Program-made: the position numbers and the translations under genes
NCBI RefSeq assembly: GCF_029637485.1
Contig: NZ_CP069128.1
Span: 2,512,001 to 2,576,000, forward strand
Source: Sphingomonas sp. LHG3406-1
GTDB lineage: Bacteria; Pseudomonadota; Alphaproteobacteria; Sphingomonadales; Sphingomonadaceae
Direction: 5' to 3'
DNA: 64,000 nucleotides
The notes under the pieces: generated by a model
What the model saw: only the letters and a program-made list of their open reading frames with translations
Database searches by the model: none
What the model was told of the DNA's origin: nothing
Shown: positions 1 to 7,848 of the stretch, in pieces
How positions within the stretch are numbered: position 1 is the stretch's first letter
Layout of the letters: each line of letters starts with the position of its first letter

Positions 1-21
1 GCAAGTCTGGAGCGAGCATCG

Positions 22-879
22 GTGACTCCGGAAGATCTCACGATCACGCCGCGCGACCGCCGTTTCGGCCGCGACGAGCAGACGCCGCGCTGGTGGCTCA
101 ACAACTCTCCCTATGAAACCGCGCTCTACAATGCGCTGTCGGCCACCTTCCCCAAGGGCGAGGCCTATTTCATCGAGAGCATCCGTGCGTTCCGCGATGC
201 TGCGGACGAGAAATTGACGGGCGAGATCCGCGCCTTCACCACGCAGGAAGTGATCCACAGCCGCGAGCATCTCGCCTTCAACCGCCGCGCGGTCGAAGCG
301 GGCTACGACCTCGCGCCGCTCGAGAAGACGGTCGACGAGAGCCTCGCCCTGCTGAAGGGGCGGCCGCCCATTCTCGACCTCGCCGCGACCATGGCGCTGG
401 AGCATTTCACCGCGATCATCGCGCACGAGATGCTCGCCAATCCGCGCCATCTCGTCAACGCCGATCCCGCGACTGCCGACCTGTGGCGCTGGCATGCGGT
501 CGAGGAGATCGAGCACAAGGGCGTCGCCTATGACACCTGGCTCGCGGCGACCAGGGACTGGACCCGCTTCAAGCGCTGGAAGGTGAAGAGCATCCTGATG
601 CTGCTCGTCACCCGCAATTTCGTCCAGCACCGCACCCAAGGCGTGCTCGAACTGCTCCGCCAGGACGGCATCACGGGCCTTCGCGCCTGGGCCGGCGCCC
701 TGTGGGTGATGTGGGGCCGGCCCGGCATCTTCCGCAAGGTCGGCGCCGCCTGGCTGAGCTACTTCCTGCCCCGCTTTCACCCGTGGAACGAGGATGACCG
801 CGCCCTCATCCGCGGCTGGGACGCGACCTACGACTATCGCCAGGAGCCGCCTGCGCGGCGGGTGCGCAAGGCGGCCTGA
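22..879 (+). CDS. Predicted metal-dependent hydrolase (PF10118 family)
   Basis: 285 aa, GTG start with a GGAG about 10 bases upstream. The protein matches the alphaproteobacterial 'predicted metal-dependent hydrolase' family: an all-helical protein with repeated acidic/His pairs such as HSREH, LEHFT and EEIEHKGVAYD, which resemble a ferritin-like di-metal site. The substrate is unknown for the family. The C-terminus is basic and the stop lies 6 bases before the convergent GNAT gene. The true start could lie outside the left edge, but family length (about 280-300 aa) fits this one. The family assignment rests on remembered motifs, not a search. Confidence 0.75.
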   Translation: MTPEDLTITPRDRRFGRDEQTPRWWLNNSPYETALYNALSATFPKGEAYFIESIRAFRDAADEKLTGEIRAFTTQEVIHSREHLAFNRRAVEAGYDLAPLEKTVDESLALLKGRPPILDLAATMALEHFTAIIAHEMLANPRHLVNADPATADLWRWHAVEEIEHKGVAYDTWLAATRDWTRFKRWKVKSILMLLVTRNFVQHRTQGVLELLRQDGITGLRAWAGALWVMWGRPGIFRKVGAAWLSYFLPRFHPWNEDDRALIRGWDATYDYRQEPPARRVRKAA

Positions 880-885
880 GGAGGC

Positions 886-1422
886 TCAGGCCGCCAGCGC
901 TTCCTCCGCGCAGCCGAGGTCGAGCGTGAACAGCTTGCACAGCTGCGCGCCGCCCCGGGCGCAGCTGTAGCGCGGCGCGGTCCGTCCGGTCGCCTTGAAG
1001 CCGAGCTTCTCCAGCACCCGCCCGCTCGCCGGATTGTCGATGAAGTGCCCGGCCTCGACCCGGCATAGCCCGATGGTGCGGGCGATCTCGATCAGCTGGC
1101 GACCGGCCTCTTCGGCATAGCCGTTGCCCCAGTGGGCACGGGCGATCCAGTAGCCGATCTCGACCCCACCCGACGGGGTCCGGCTGAAGCCCGCGCCGCC
1201 GACCAGCTCCGGCGCCCCGTCGGTGCGGCGGAAGAGCAGGAAGGTCGGCAGCACCGGATCCTGCGGCTTGTCGAGGAAGGTCTTCGCCTCGTTGACCCCA
1301 TAGGGCCAGGGCGCGGTGGCGAGATTGCGCACGATCGCCTCGTCGGCAATGGCGCGGGCAAGCGCCGGCGCATCCTCGGCCCAGCCGGGTCTCAGCAGCA
1401 GTCTCTCGGTACGAGCAAACAT
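886..1422 (-). CDS. GNAT family N-acetyltransferase (RimJ/RimL type)
   Basis: 178 aa. It begins with the typical RimJ-like TERLLLRP strand, followed by IGYWIARAHWGNGYAEEA, the acetyl-CoA binding loop (variant of Q/RxxGxG/A) around residues 90-108, and the FIDNPASGRVLEKLGFKATG signature at about 128-147. The family transfers acetyl from acetyl-CoA to an amine, often a protein N-terminus or small molecule; the acceptor cannot be told here. A GAGAGG lies upstream of the ATG. It is convergent with the preceding hydrolase and reads away from the rplU-rpmA terminator, so it is probably monocistronic. Confidence 0.85.
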   Translation of the reverse strand: MFARTERLLLRPGWAEDAPALARAIADEAIVRNLATAPWPYGVNEAKTFLDKPQDPVLPTFLLFRRTDGAPELVGGAGFSRTPSGGVEIGYWIARAHWGNGYAEEAGRQLIEIARTIGLCRVEAGHFIDNPASGRVLEKLGFKATGRTAPRYSCARGGAQLCKLFTLDLGCAEEALAA

Positions 1423-1478
1423 CTTGGACCTCTCTTCCCCGCGGCCCCGCTACCGGGACCAAGTGACAGTTTCGGGAG

Positions 1479-1519
1479 AAGAAAAAGAAAGGGAGAAGAG
1501 GGGGCTTCCCTCTTCTCCC
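1479..1519 (-). terminator. Rho-independent terminator of rplU-rpmA
   Basis: A perfect 12-bp stem (GGGAGAAGAGGG at 1491-1502 against CCCTCTTCTCCC at 1508-1519, 5-base loop) is followed on the minus strand by a U-rich run from the A-rich stretch 1478-1490. It lies 70 bases past the rpmA stop, so it should end the ribosomal operon transcript. The stem is symmetric, but the plus side has no T run. Confidence 0.9.
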
Positions 1520-1588
1520 TTCCAGGTCCTCGGATGAGATCCTGTACCGGGCTGCCCCCTCCTGGGGCGGCCCGTCAGCTACCAACCC

Positions 1589-1870
1589 CTATTCGGCTGC
1601 TTCCGCCATCGCCGGCATAATTGCCTCTACGTGGACGTACTTGCGGCCTTGACGACCGTCGCGGAACGCGACTTTCCCGTCGGTAAGGGCGAACAGTGTG
1701 TGGTCCTTTCCAAGCCCGACGTTCGACCCCGGATAGACGCGGGTGCCGCGCTGGCGCACGATGATGTTGCCGGCGACGACAGCTTCGCCACCGAACTTCT
1801 TCACGCCAAGGCGCTTGCTCTCGGAATCGCGGCCGTTACGCGACGAGCCGCCTGCTTTCTTATGTGCCAT
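1589..1870 (-). CDS. rpmA: 50S ribosomal protein L27
   Basis: 93 aa. It starts [18 protein letters not shown], the conserved N-terminus of bL27 that reaches the peptidyl-transferase centre, and continues with [10 protein letters not shown] and [12 protein letters not shown]. The acidic C-terminus (AMAEAAE) is ordinary for the group. No Firmicute-type cleaved N-terminal extension is present. It follows rplU after a 5-base gap, the usual order, and is followed by a clear terminator. Confidence 0.98.
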   Translation of the reverse strand: MAHKKAGGSSRNGRDSESKRLGVKKFGGEAVVAGNIIVRQRGTRVYPGSNVGLGKDHTLFALTDGKVAFRDGRQGRKYVHVEAIMPAMAEAAE

Positions 1871-1875
1871 GGTTC

Positions 1876-2382
1876 TTAAGCCTTCGGAGTCTTCTTGGCC
1901 TTGCCCTTAGCAGGCGCAGCATCCTGAGTCGAGTTGGTCGCGTCCTGGGTCGCTTCGACGCCGGCGTCGGCCGGAACCACGCCCTCGTTCGAGGCGACCT
2001 GGCTCTCGTCGATCTCGGCCGGAGCCGGAGCCGCCTTGGCCTTCTTCGGTGCCGCCTTCTTGGATTCGCCACCCTGCGCCTGCTGGTCGCCGATCGACAC
2101 GATCTTCAGGATCGTGTGCTGCTGGCGGTGCCCCTTCTTGCGGCGGTAGTTGTGCCGGCGGCGCTTCTTGAAGACGATGACCTTCTCGCCCTTGGCCTGG
2201 GCGACGATCTCGGCGGCGATGGTCAGGCCGTCGGTACCCTTGAGGTCCGAGCCGTCGCCCGCGAGCAGGACGTCGGAGAGGGTGATGCTGTCACCGGCGT
2301 TGCCGTCCAGCTTCTCGACGACGATCTTGTCACCCGGCGACACGCGATACTGCTTGCCGCCGGTGCGGACGATAGCGAACAT
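1876..2382 (-). CDS. rplU: 50S ribosomal protein L21 with long C-terminal tail
   Basis: 168 aa. Residues 1-103 are a standard bL21 ([18 protein letters not shown] at the start, then [18 protein letters not shown], the rRNA-binding basic loop). Residues from about 104 on form a low-complexity tail rich in Ala, Lys and acidic residues, which makes the protein roughly 65 aa longer than the E. coli form. An AGAAGAGG ribosome site precedes the ATG. It is the first gene of rplU-rpmA. Tails like this occur in sphingomonad L21; their role is unknown. Confidence 0.97.
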   Translation of the reverse strand: MFAIVRTGGKQYRVSPGDKIVVEKLDGNAGDSITLSDVLLAGDGSDLKGTDGLTIAAEIVAQAKGEKVIVFKKRRRHNYRRKKGHRQQHTILKIVSIGDQQAQGGESKKAAPKKAKAAPAPAEIDESQVASNEGVVPADAGVEATQDATNSTQDAAPAKGKAKKTPKA

Positions 2383-2472
2383 GGGCCTCTTCTCTTTTCT
2401 TATGCTCTGTTAAAGCGTGGATTTCGTCACCCATGCGGCAGCGTGGCGCCGGCCCGCGCGGGAAAGCGTGCC

Positions 2473-2501
2473 CCCTAGGTGAGGAGGGCCGCCCCTGTCA
2501 A
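2473..2501 (-). promoter_or_regulatory. Candidate sigma-70-type promoter of rplU-rpmA
   Basis: On the minus strand a perfect TTGACA (2496-2501) is followed after 17 bases by CTAGGG (2473-2478), about 90 bases upstream of the rplU ATG. The -35 is consensus and the -10 is weak, as is common in GC-rich alphaproteobacteria. The placement between the lrp stop and rplU supports it. Confidence 0.55.
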
Positions 2502-2517
2502 CCAATCAGCCGCCTCA

Positions 2518-2973
2518 TCAGACCGGATAGGCGGTCGAACTCTTGCACCGTTCCATCGCGAACTTGCTGGTCACGTTCTTGAGCGGACCGGCGGCGATCA
2601 GCTGCTTATAGAAGGTGTCGAAATGCGCCATGTCGCGGACGGCGACGCGGAGCCAATAGTCGGTCTCGCCGGCCATCCGCACCACCTCCAGCACTTCGGG
2701 CAGGACCGAGACGCCGGCCAGAAACTTCTCCTGCCACTCCGGGCTGTGGTCGCGCGCCTCCACCTCGATGAAGACGATCAGGCCAAGTCCGAGCGCCTGC
2801 GGATCGACCAGCGCCACCGTCCGCTCGATCACGCCCGCCCCCCGCAGCTTCTGGATTCGGCGCCAGCAGGGAGTGGGGGACAGGCCGACCCGGCCGCCGA
2901 TCTCAGCGACCGGCAGAGTCGCATCCTGCTGCAGGATCGCGAGGATCCGTCGATCAGTCTCATCCATTTTCAT
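2518..2973 (-). CDS. Lrp/AsnC family transcriptional regulator
   Basis: 151 aa from the ATG at 2973 (MKMDETDRRIL). Reading can be extended in frame to a GTG at 3042, but that extension has no family similarity and its AGGAGG abuts the GTG, so I prefer 2973 (or the ATG at 2967). An N-terminal helix-turn-helix spans roughly residues 5-50 (VAEIGGRVGLSPTPCWRRI), followed by the RAM/AsnC ligand-binding domain (VRMAGETDYWLRVAVRD). Lrp-family proteins bind amino acids and often control amino-acid genes. No target is obvious: the gene is flanked downstream by rplU and upstream by a gene-poor stretch. Confidence 0.9.
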   Translation of the reverse strand: MKMDETDRRILAILQQDATLPVAEIGGRVGLSPTPCWRRIQKLRGAGVIERTVALVDPQALGLGLIVFIEVEARDHSPEWQEKFLAGVSVLPEVLEVVRMAGETDYWLRVAVRDMAHFDTFYKQLIAAGPLKNVTSKFAMERCKSSTAYPV

Positions 2974-3370
2974 GACGAAGCCAATTTGAGCACGATTTTG
3001 CCGGAAGGCAAGGAGTGCTGCACCCTGCTTGTTATTTGGCACCTCCTCTTGCCCCCGGTGTCACGTAGAGGCAATTTGACGATGTTCCGGGCGGGATGGT
3101 CTTGATCAGAGCACGCAAGATTATTCCAACTTCGGGATGGCCGGCAGCCGTGGCGCCCATTCGTGTCAGGCTGCCGGCCTTCTTTTCGCTTCCACGAACG
3201 ACGGTCGTCCGGTGGCCCCTCCCGCCGGGCGGCTTCGTGGCGGGAGTGTCACCGGGGGTTCGGCAGCAGTTGCGGCATGGTGACGGCATCGGCGCATAGC
3301 TCCGCCGAAAGTCCGGGCATCCTCCCGTCGCTGCTGCCAATGCTGATGTCACCGAAGCTGGGGGAGGCGG
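2974..3370. other. Gene-poor stretch upstream of lrp, with a hairpin terminator
   Basis: No convincing ORF is seen on either strand. The stretch holds the presumed lrp promoter, an orphan plus-strand terminator-like hairpin (listed separately) and GC-rich sequence leading to the ribosome site of the decayed TonB receptor at 3371. It may contain a small RNA or debris from rearrangement. Confidence 0.5.
3139..3187 (+). terminator. Orphan rho-independent terminator-like hairpin
   Basis: GGCCGGCAGCC (3139-3149) and GGCTGCCGGCC (3169-3179) form a perfect 11-bp stem with a 19-base loop, followed by TTCTTTTC. It points along the plus strand, where no annotated gene lies upstream; lrp is transcribed the other way. 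It could end a small RNA that starts near the lrp promoter, or be left from a lost gene. Confidence 0.6.
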
Positions 3371-3722
3371 ATGCCGGGGCGTCCGAAGCAACAGGGATCA
3401 TCTGCCCTTACCAGCCATATTCCGGTGCCCCTGCTCACGATAAGCCCGCTTGCGTTCATCGCCGCGACGCCTGTTAGGGCCAGGAAGCACCGCCGCCGCC
3501 AGCGGGAAGCGAGTCCGGCACGAAAGCCGAGGTTCCGCCCGACCATACCATCGTCGTTACCGGCACCCGCCGCACCGATCGCACGGTCGCGGGTTCGCCG
3601 GCCGCCGTGGACATCATCCCCATGGACCAGCTGAGTTCGTCGGGCCTTGGGGAGACCAGCAAGGTCCTCAACAACCTCGTCGTCAGCTTCAACGATCCGA
3701 GACCGTCCATCGCCGCACTCAT
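3371..3722 (+). pseudogene. Decayed TonB-dependent receptor, N-terminal fragment
   Basis: An ATG at 3371 sits behind a GGGGAGG site and opens a signal-peptide-like stretch (PVPLLTISPLAFIAATPVRA). The frame then shifts near 3477: in the next frame a TAG at 3475 is followed by QEAPPPPAGS, DHTIVVTGTRR (a TonB box), and a plug-domain start including SPAAVDIIPMDQL and VVSFNDPRPSIA. Similarity stops at about 3720, so roughly 700 residues of plug and barrel are missing and the sequence runs into the hspQ 3' end. A one-base frameshift plus a 3' deletion explains this. Family assignment of the plug is strong; function is lost. Confidence 0.8.
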
Positions 3723-3767
3723 TGCACAGGTAGAAGCTGGCAGCCCGCGTTCCGGGCGAGACCGCCC

Positions 3768-4142
3768 TCAGTGGCGATGCTGCGGGCGGAGCTTGTAGCG
3801 GCCGGGCTCGAACGCCTCGAACAGATTGGCAATGGCCGGATGATCGACCGGCTCGTCATCCTCGTCAGGAACCAGGTTCTGCTGCGAGACATAGGCGACG
3901 TAGCTGCCTTCGCCATTTTCGGCGAGCAGATGGTAGAAGGGCTGTTCCTTCGAAGGCCTGATCTCCATCGGGATGGCCTGATACCATTCCTCGCTGTTGG
4001 CGAAGACCGGATCCACGTCGAAGATCACGCCGCGGAAGTCGAGCAACCGATGCCGCACCACTTCGCCAATGCCGAAGCGGGCACGCGCCACGGGCGAGGC
4101 CTGAACTTCATTCATGGAGTTGGAACGATCGGTAAGCGGCAT
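3768..4142 (-). CDS. hspQ: Heat shock protein HspQ (YccV-like, hemimethylated DNA-binding family)
   Basis: 124 aa. It matches the HspQ/YccV small beta-barrel: ARFGIGEVVRHRLLDFRGVIFDVDP, then EEWYQAIPMEIRPSKEQPFYH and AYVSQQNLVPDEDDEPVDHP. In enterobacteria HspQ is a specificity factor for Lon protease and was first described as binding hemimethylated DNA. An internal ATG at residue 10 (MNEVQ) is an alternative start. It lies 49 bases after the SDR gene on the same strand. A CTTG-containing heat-shock promoter in that gap is possible but not convincing. Confidence 0.9.
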   Translation of the reverse strand: MPLTDRSNSMNEVQASPVARARFGIGEVVRHRLLDFRGVIFDVDPVFANSEEWYQAIPMEIRPSKEQPFYHLLAENGEGSYVAYVSQQNLVPDEDDEPVDHPAIANLFEAFEPGRYKLRPQHRH

Positions 4143-4191
4143 GGCTGCAACTTAAGTGATTGCCATGCATCCGCAAGTGGCAGGCCGTGCG

Positions 4192-4866
4192 TCAGAAGGG
4201 GACGCTGTCGCCTTTCCAGTCGAAGAAGCCGCCGCTGTCTGCCGGCGAAAGCCCATCCAGCACGGCAAGCAGCCGCTCGGCGGATTGAGCGGCGGTGAAC
4301 AGCTTTCCCGGTGCCACGCCCGCCTGGAACGGCCGGCTCATCGCGGTGTCGACCGTGCCGGGGTGAAGCGCGACCAATACGGCATCGGGACGGGTTCGGC
4401 CCAGCTCGATTGCCGCTGTGCGCACCAACTGGTTGAGCGCCGCCTTGCTTGCCCGGTAGCCATACCAGCCACCCAGGCGATTGTCGGCAATGCTTCCCAC
4501 CCGCGCCGAGAGGAAGGCTGCCACGCTGCGGCCGTTCCGGCTAAGCAGGGGCGCGAAGTGACGCAGGACCAGGGCCGGCCCGATCGCATTGACGAGGAAG
4601 GCACGCTGCAGTCGCTCGGGATCGAGCTCCCTCATCGACCGCTCGGGCTTCATCGCACCCTCATGAAGAATGCCGGTGGCGACGATCAGCCGATCGATGG
4701 TCGCGAAGGGCAGGCTTGCGGCGGCGGCGGCGATCGACGCCTCGTCCGCGTAGTCCAAACCATTGTCGCGGCGCGACAGGCGGTGGACGGTCTCTCCGGC
4801 CGCTTCGAGTCGCTCCGCAACGGCAGCGCCGATTCCTCCTGATGCTCCGATGACGATGCTGTTCAT
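4192..4866 (-). CDS. Short-chain dehydrogenase/reductase (C-factor-like)
   Basis: 224 aa from ATG 4866 (MNSIVIGASGGIGAAVAE), preceded by GAAGG; the frame is open further upstream without family similarity. The Rossmann glycine motif is GASGGIG at residues 7-13 and the catalytic YxxxK is YRASK, with the Ser in FLSARVGS before it. It resembles CsgA/C-factor-type SDRs, NAD(P)-dependent oxidoreductases of uncertain substrate. It is likely co-transcribed with hspQ. Confidence 0.87.
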   Translation of the reverse strand: MNSIVIGASGGIGAAVAERLEAAGETVHRLSRRDNGLDYADEASIAAAAASLPFATIDRLIVATGILHEGAMKPERSMRELDPERLQRAFLVNAIGPALVLRHFAPLLSRNGRSVAAFLSARVGSIADNRLGGWYGYRASKAALNQLVRTAAIELGRTRPDAVLVALHPGTVDTAMSRPFQAGVAPGKLFTAAQSAERLLAVLDGLSPADSGGFFDWKGDSVPF

Positions 4867-5005
4867 GGGGTCGCCTTCAAGCCTGTTCGCGCGTCGCCGC
4901 CAAGCTGGGCGAGGGACCAATATCCGCTAGGCAAGGCCGAATGGCGCTGCTAGGGACCCGCCGCGACCCCCCGGCCCTCCCGCCGGTGCCCAAGGTCTCT
5001 CGCGC

Positions 5006-5095
<90 letters not shown>

Positions 5096-5362
5096 TTTTC
5101 CGGATCTGCGCGCCGACCGGCATATCGCAGGCGCGGATGCCGGTCTAAGGTCGTCCACGGACAGGTCGGGGTTTTCCAGCATCATCCGCTCGATCGAGCG
5201 GTCGCTCAAAGAGCTGACCGACTGGCTGATCTGCACCGCCACGACGGACAAGATGACGAGATCGTCATGAGCGAGAGGCTGTCGCCCACGCGGTCGAAGC
5301 CCCGTCCGCACTCTCCGGCCCCTGATCCCAAGGCGACGCGGTCGTCGCGATATCAAGAGCTG
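5096..5362. other. Intergenic stretch between tRNA-Ser and phytate operon
   Basis: No gene I can support. On the minus strand between roughly 5145 and 5290 there is a protein-like reading (ISQSVSSLSDRSIERMML), but it has no plausible start context or recognised family. It could be debris beside a tRNA, a frequent integration site. The right end carries the Pho-box-like repeats listed next. Confidence 0.45.
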
Positions 5363-5413
5363 CAGTCACGCACCTGTCGCCTGACGGACAAGCAACTGTC
5401 GGAAACGAGTCAC
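5363..5413 (+). promoter_or_regulatory. Candidate tandem Pho boxes (PhoB binding)
   Basis: Heptamers resembling the PhoB half-site CTGTCAT recur on an 11-bp grid: CAGTCAC at 5363, CTGTCGC at 5374, CTGTCGG at 5396 and GAGTCAC at 5407; the 5385 slot is poor. The pair at 5396-5413 matches 13 of 18 positions of the CTGTCATAWAWCTGTCAY consensus. The site is 60-110 bases upstream of a TonB receptor-phytase-phosphatase operon, which fits phosphate-starvation control. This is inference from pattern and context. Confidence 0.5.
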
Positions 5414-5472
5414 GGCGGTGTCTCTGGTGCGAACTAGCGCCCCCTTCACAACGTTGACGGGGGGTCACTGAA

Positions 5473-7848
5473 ATGAACGTCGTTCGCACCGGCGCTTTTG
5501 CCGGCGTATCGCTGCTTTCGCTGTGCGCTGTTCCGGCGTTTGCCCAGACTGCGGCGCCTGCCGTCGACACCGTCCAGACGACGAGCGATGGCGGGTCGAC
5601 CGAGGACGATGAGAAGCGCACCGCGCAGGAAATCGTCGTTCAGGCGAACATCGGCTATCGCAACCGTTCGGAGACGCCCGAGCCCGTGCTGGTGTACGAC
5701 ACCGATTATTTCCAGCGCTTCGAGCCGCTCACCATCGGCGATGCGCTGAAGCGCGTGCCGAGCGTCACCTTCCTGTCCGACGTCATCGAGAGTGACGGCG
5801 CCCGCCTGCGCGGCCTCGACCCGGGCTACACCCAGATCCTGATCAACGGCGAGCGGGTTCCAGGCGCCAATGTCGACCGTAGCTTCTTTCTCGACCGCAT
5901 TCCGGCCGAACTGGTCGACCGAGTCGAGATCGTCCGCTCCAATTCCGCCCGCCGCACTGCCGATGCGGTCGCCGGCACGCTCAACATCGTCCTTCGCGAC
6001 GCCTTCAAGTTCGACGGCGGTTATGCGCGGGTCGGCGGTCTGCTGTTCGACGATGGCAAGGTGAAGCCCAATGTCGGCGCGGTGTTCGGCGGCCAGCTCG
6101 GCCCCGGCCGGCTGCTGGTCGGCGGCAACATCCAGGGCCGCTACAATCCCAAGCTCAAGTCCAGCCTGCGCTTCGGGGATTCGCCCGAGAACAATCCCGC
6201 CTACCGCACCGAGGATTTCGACAATCGCGAGGATCAGACCGACACCCGCGACGGCACCGACTATAACGTCAACGCCTCCTACGGCATCGACCTTGGCACC
6301 ACGCGGCTCGAACTGAGCGGCTTCTACGTCCACACCGACCGCACCGAGGACGAGCGCAGCTACGAATATGATGATCCCATCGCCGAAACTGGTCCGGTCC
6401 GCGCGCCGACCAACGGCAATCTCCTGACCGACAATGCCAATGTGAACCGCATCGACCAGGACAGCTATTCACTCGCCGCCAAGCTCGGCCAGGACTGGAG
6501 CGCCGGCACCACCACCGCCCGCTTCGGCACCGCGCGCTTCCGGCAGGACAGCATCGAGACCGAGTTCGAGGTGGATTTCGACCGGTCGACCCCGCGCTTC
6601 ACCGGCGACCTGACGCTCACCGACATCGATGACCGGGAATATAGCCTCGGCCTCGACCACAAGGTGCCGCTCGGGTCGGGCGCTGCCTTCCTGTTCGGCG
6701 GCTATCTCCAGGACAAGCGCCGCGACACGGACATCGCGACGGACCGCAACCGCTTCAACCTGACCGCCGGCGACCGCAACTATGACCAGTTCTCGCGCAA
6801 CCCGACCGGGCTTCAGACCCCGTTCGACCCGGTTGTGGGGATTGTTGGGGGGGTCAATCGTATCGAGGAAGATCGTCGAGATCTGTTCGCGCTGGTGGAG
6901 GGCAAGGGCGGCGGACTGCGTTGGGAAGCGGGTGTCCGCTACGAGCACACCAAGGTCCGGGTCGACGATCTGCTCGAGGACGTGCAGTCCAGCACCGATT
7001 ATGGCCTTCTGCTGCCGTCCGCGTCGATCAAGGCCGACCTGACCGCGCGCGACCGGCTCACGGCGTCCGTCGCAAGGACCAATCGCCGCCCGCGCCTCGA
7101 CTATCTCTCGCCGGCCACGCTCGAGGAGGAGCTTGGCGACAACGACCTGCGCGGCAATCCTCGCCTCAAGCCGGAGACCGCCTGGGGCATCGATGTCGGC
7201 TATGAGCGGCGGATCGGCCGGACGGGCGTCGCCGGGGTCAATGTCTTCTACCGCAAGGTGAAGGACCTGGTGGAGATCGCCAATACCGGCGAACTCCGGA
7301 TCGAGGACGAAGGCACGGAGGACGAGGAGAGCTTCCTCATCTTCCAGCCGCGCAATACCGGCGACGGCAAGGCCTGGGGCATCGAGTTCGACCTGTCGGC
7401 CAGCCTCGGCTTCATCGGCCTGCCGGACACCGGCGTGTTCGGCAACCTGTCGCTGCTCGACAGTTCGATCCGCGACTTCGCCGGAAAGCGCCGCTTCAAC
7501 GACCAGTCCAAGTACGTGTACAACTTCGGCTTCATCCAGAACCTGCGCAGCTGGGACGCGGCGTTCGGCGCCACCTACCGCAAGCAGGGCCGGGCCTTCG
7601 GACGGGTGGTGGCCGAGGAAGTTCGCACCACCTATGGCGCCGACCTCGAAGTCTTCGTGGAGAAGCGCCTGTTCAACAAGCTGACCATCCGCGCGGTCGG
7701 CTCCAACCTCCTCAACGGCAAGAAGAAGGAGGTCTTCAACAAGTTCGCCACCATCGACGAGCAGCTTGACCGCGAGTTCGACGAATATGAGCTCGAGGTC
7801 GAGGAAGCGGGGCCGGTGTTCCAGATCGCCGCGCGGTACGCCTTCTGA
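5473..7848 (+). CDS. TonB-dependent outer-membrane receptor, phytate/organophosphate-linked
   Basis: 791 aa. Signal peptide of about 25 residues ending AVPAFAQ, TonB-box-like QEIVVQA at about 52, plug domain roughly 65-175 (IGDALKRVPSVTFLSD, RLRGLDPGYTQILINGERVPG, VDRVEIVRS), then a beta-barrel of about 600 residues ending in the outer-membrane signature FQIAARYAF. It would import a substrate across the outer membrane using TonB energy. The phytase gene overlaps its stop by one base, so the likely cargo is phytate, inositol phosphates or another phosphoester. An ACGGGGGG precedes the ATG. Confidence 0.92.
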   Translation: MNVVRTGAFAGVSLLSLCAVPAFAQTAAPAVDTVQTTSDGGSTEDDEKRTAQEIVVQANIGYRNRSETPEPVLVYDTDYFQRFEPLTIGDALKRVPSVTFLSDVIESDGARLRGLDPGYTQILINGERVPGANVDRSFFLDRIPAELVDRVEIVRSNSARRTADAVAGTLNIVLRDAFKFDGGYARVGGLLFDDGKVKPNVGAVFGGQLGPGRLLVGGNIQGRYNPKLKSSLRFGDSPENNPAYRTEDFDNREDQTDTRDGTDYNVNASYGIDLGTTRLELSGFYVHTDRTEDERSYEYDDPIAETGPVRAPTNGNLLTDNANVNRIDQDSYSLAAKLGQDWSAGTTTARFGTARFRQDSIETEFEVDFDRSTPRFTGDLTLTDIDDREYSLGLDHKVPLGSGAAFLFGGYLQDKRRDTDIATDRNRFNLTAGDRNYDQFSRNPTGLQTPFDPVVGIVGGVNRIEEDRRDLFALVEGKGGGLRWEAGVRYEHTKVRVDDLLEDVQSSTDYGLLLPSASIKADLTARDRLTASVARTNRRPRLDYLSPATLEEELGDNDLRGNPRLKPETAWGIDVGYERRIGRTGVAGVNVFYRKVKDLVEIANTGELRIEDEGTEDEESFLIFQPRNTGDGKAWGIEFDLSASLGFIGLPDTGVFGNLSLLDSSIRDFAGKRRFNDQSKYVYNFGFIQNLRSWDAAFGATYRKQGRAFGRVVAEEVRTTYGADLEVFVEKRLFNKLTIRAVGSNLLNGKKKEVFNKFATIDEQLDREFDEYELEVEEAGPVFQIAARYAF

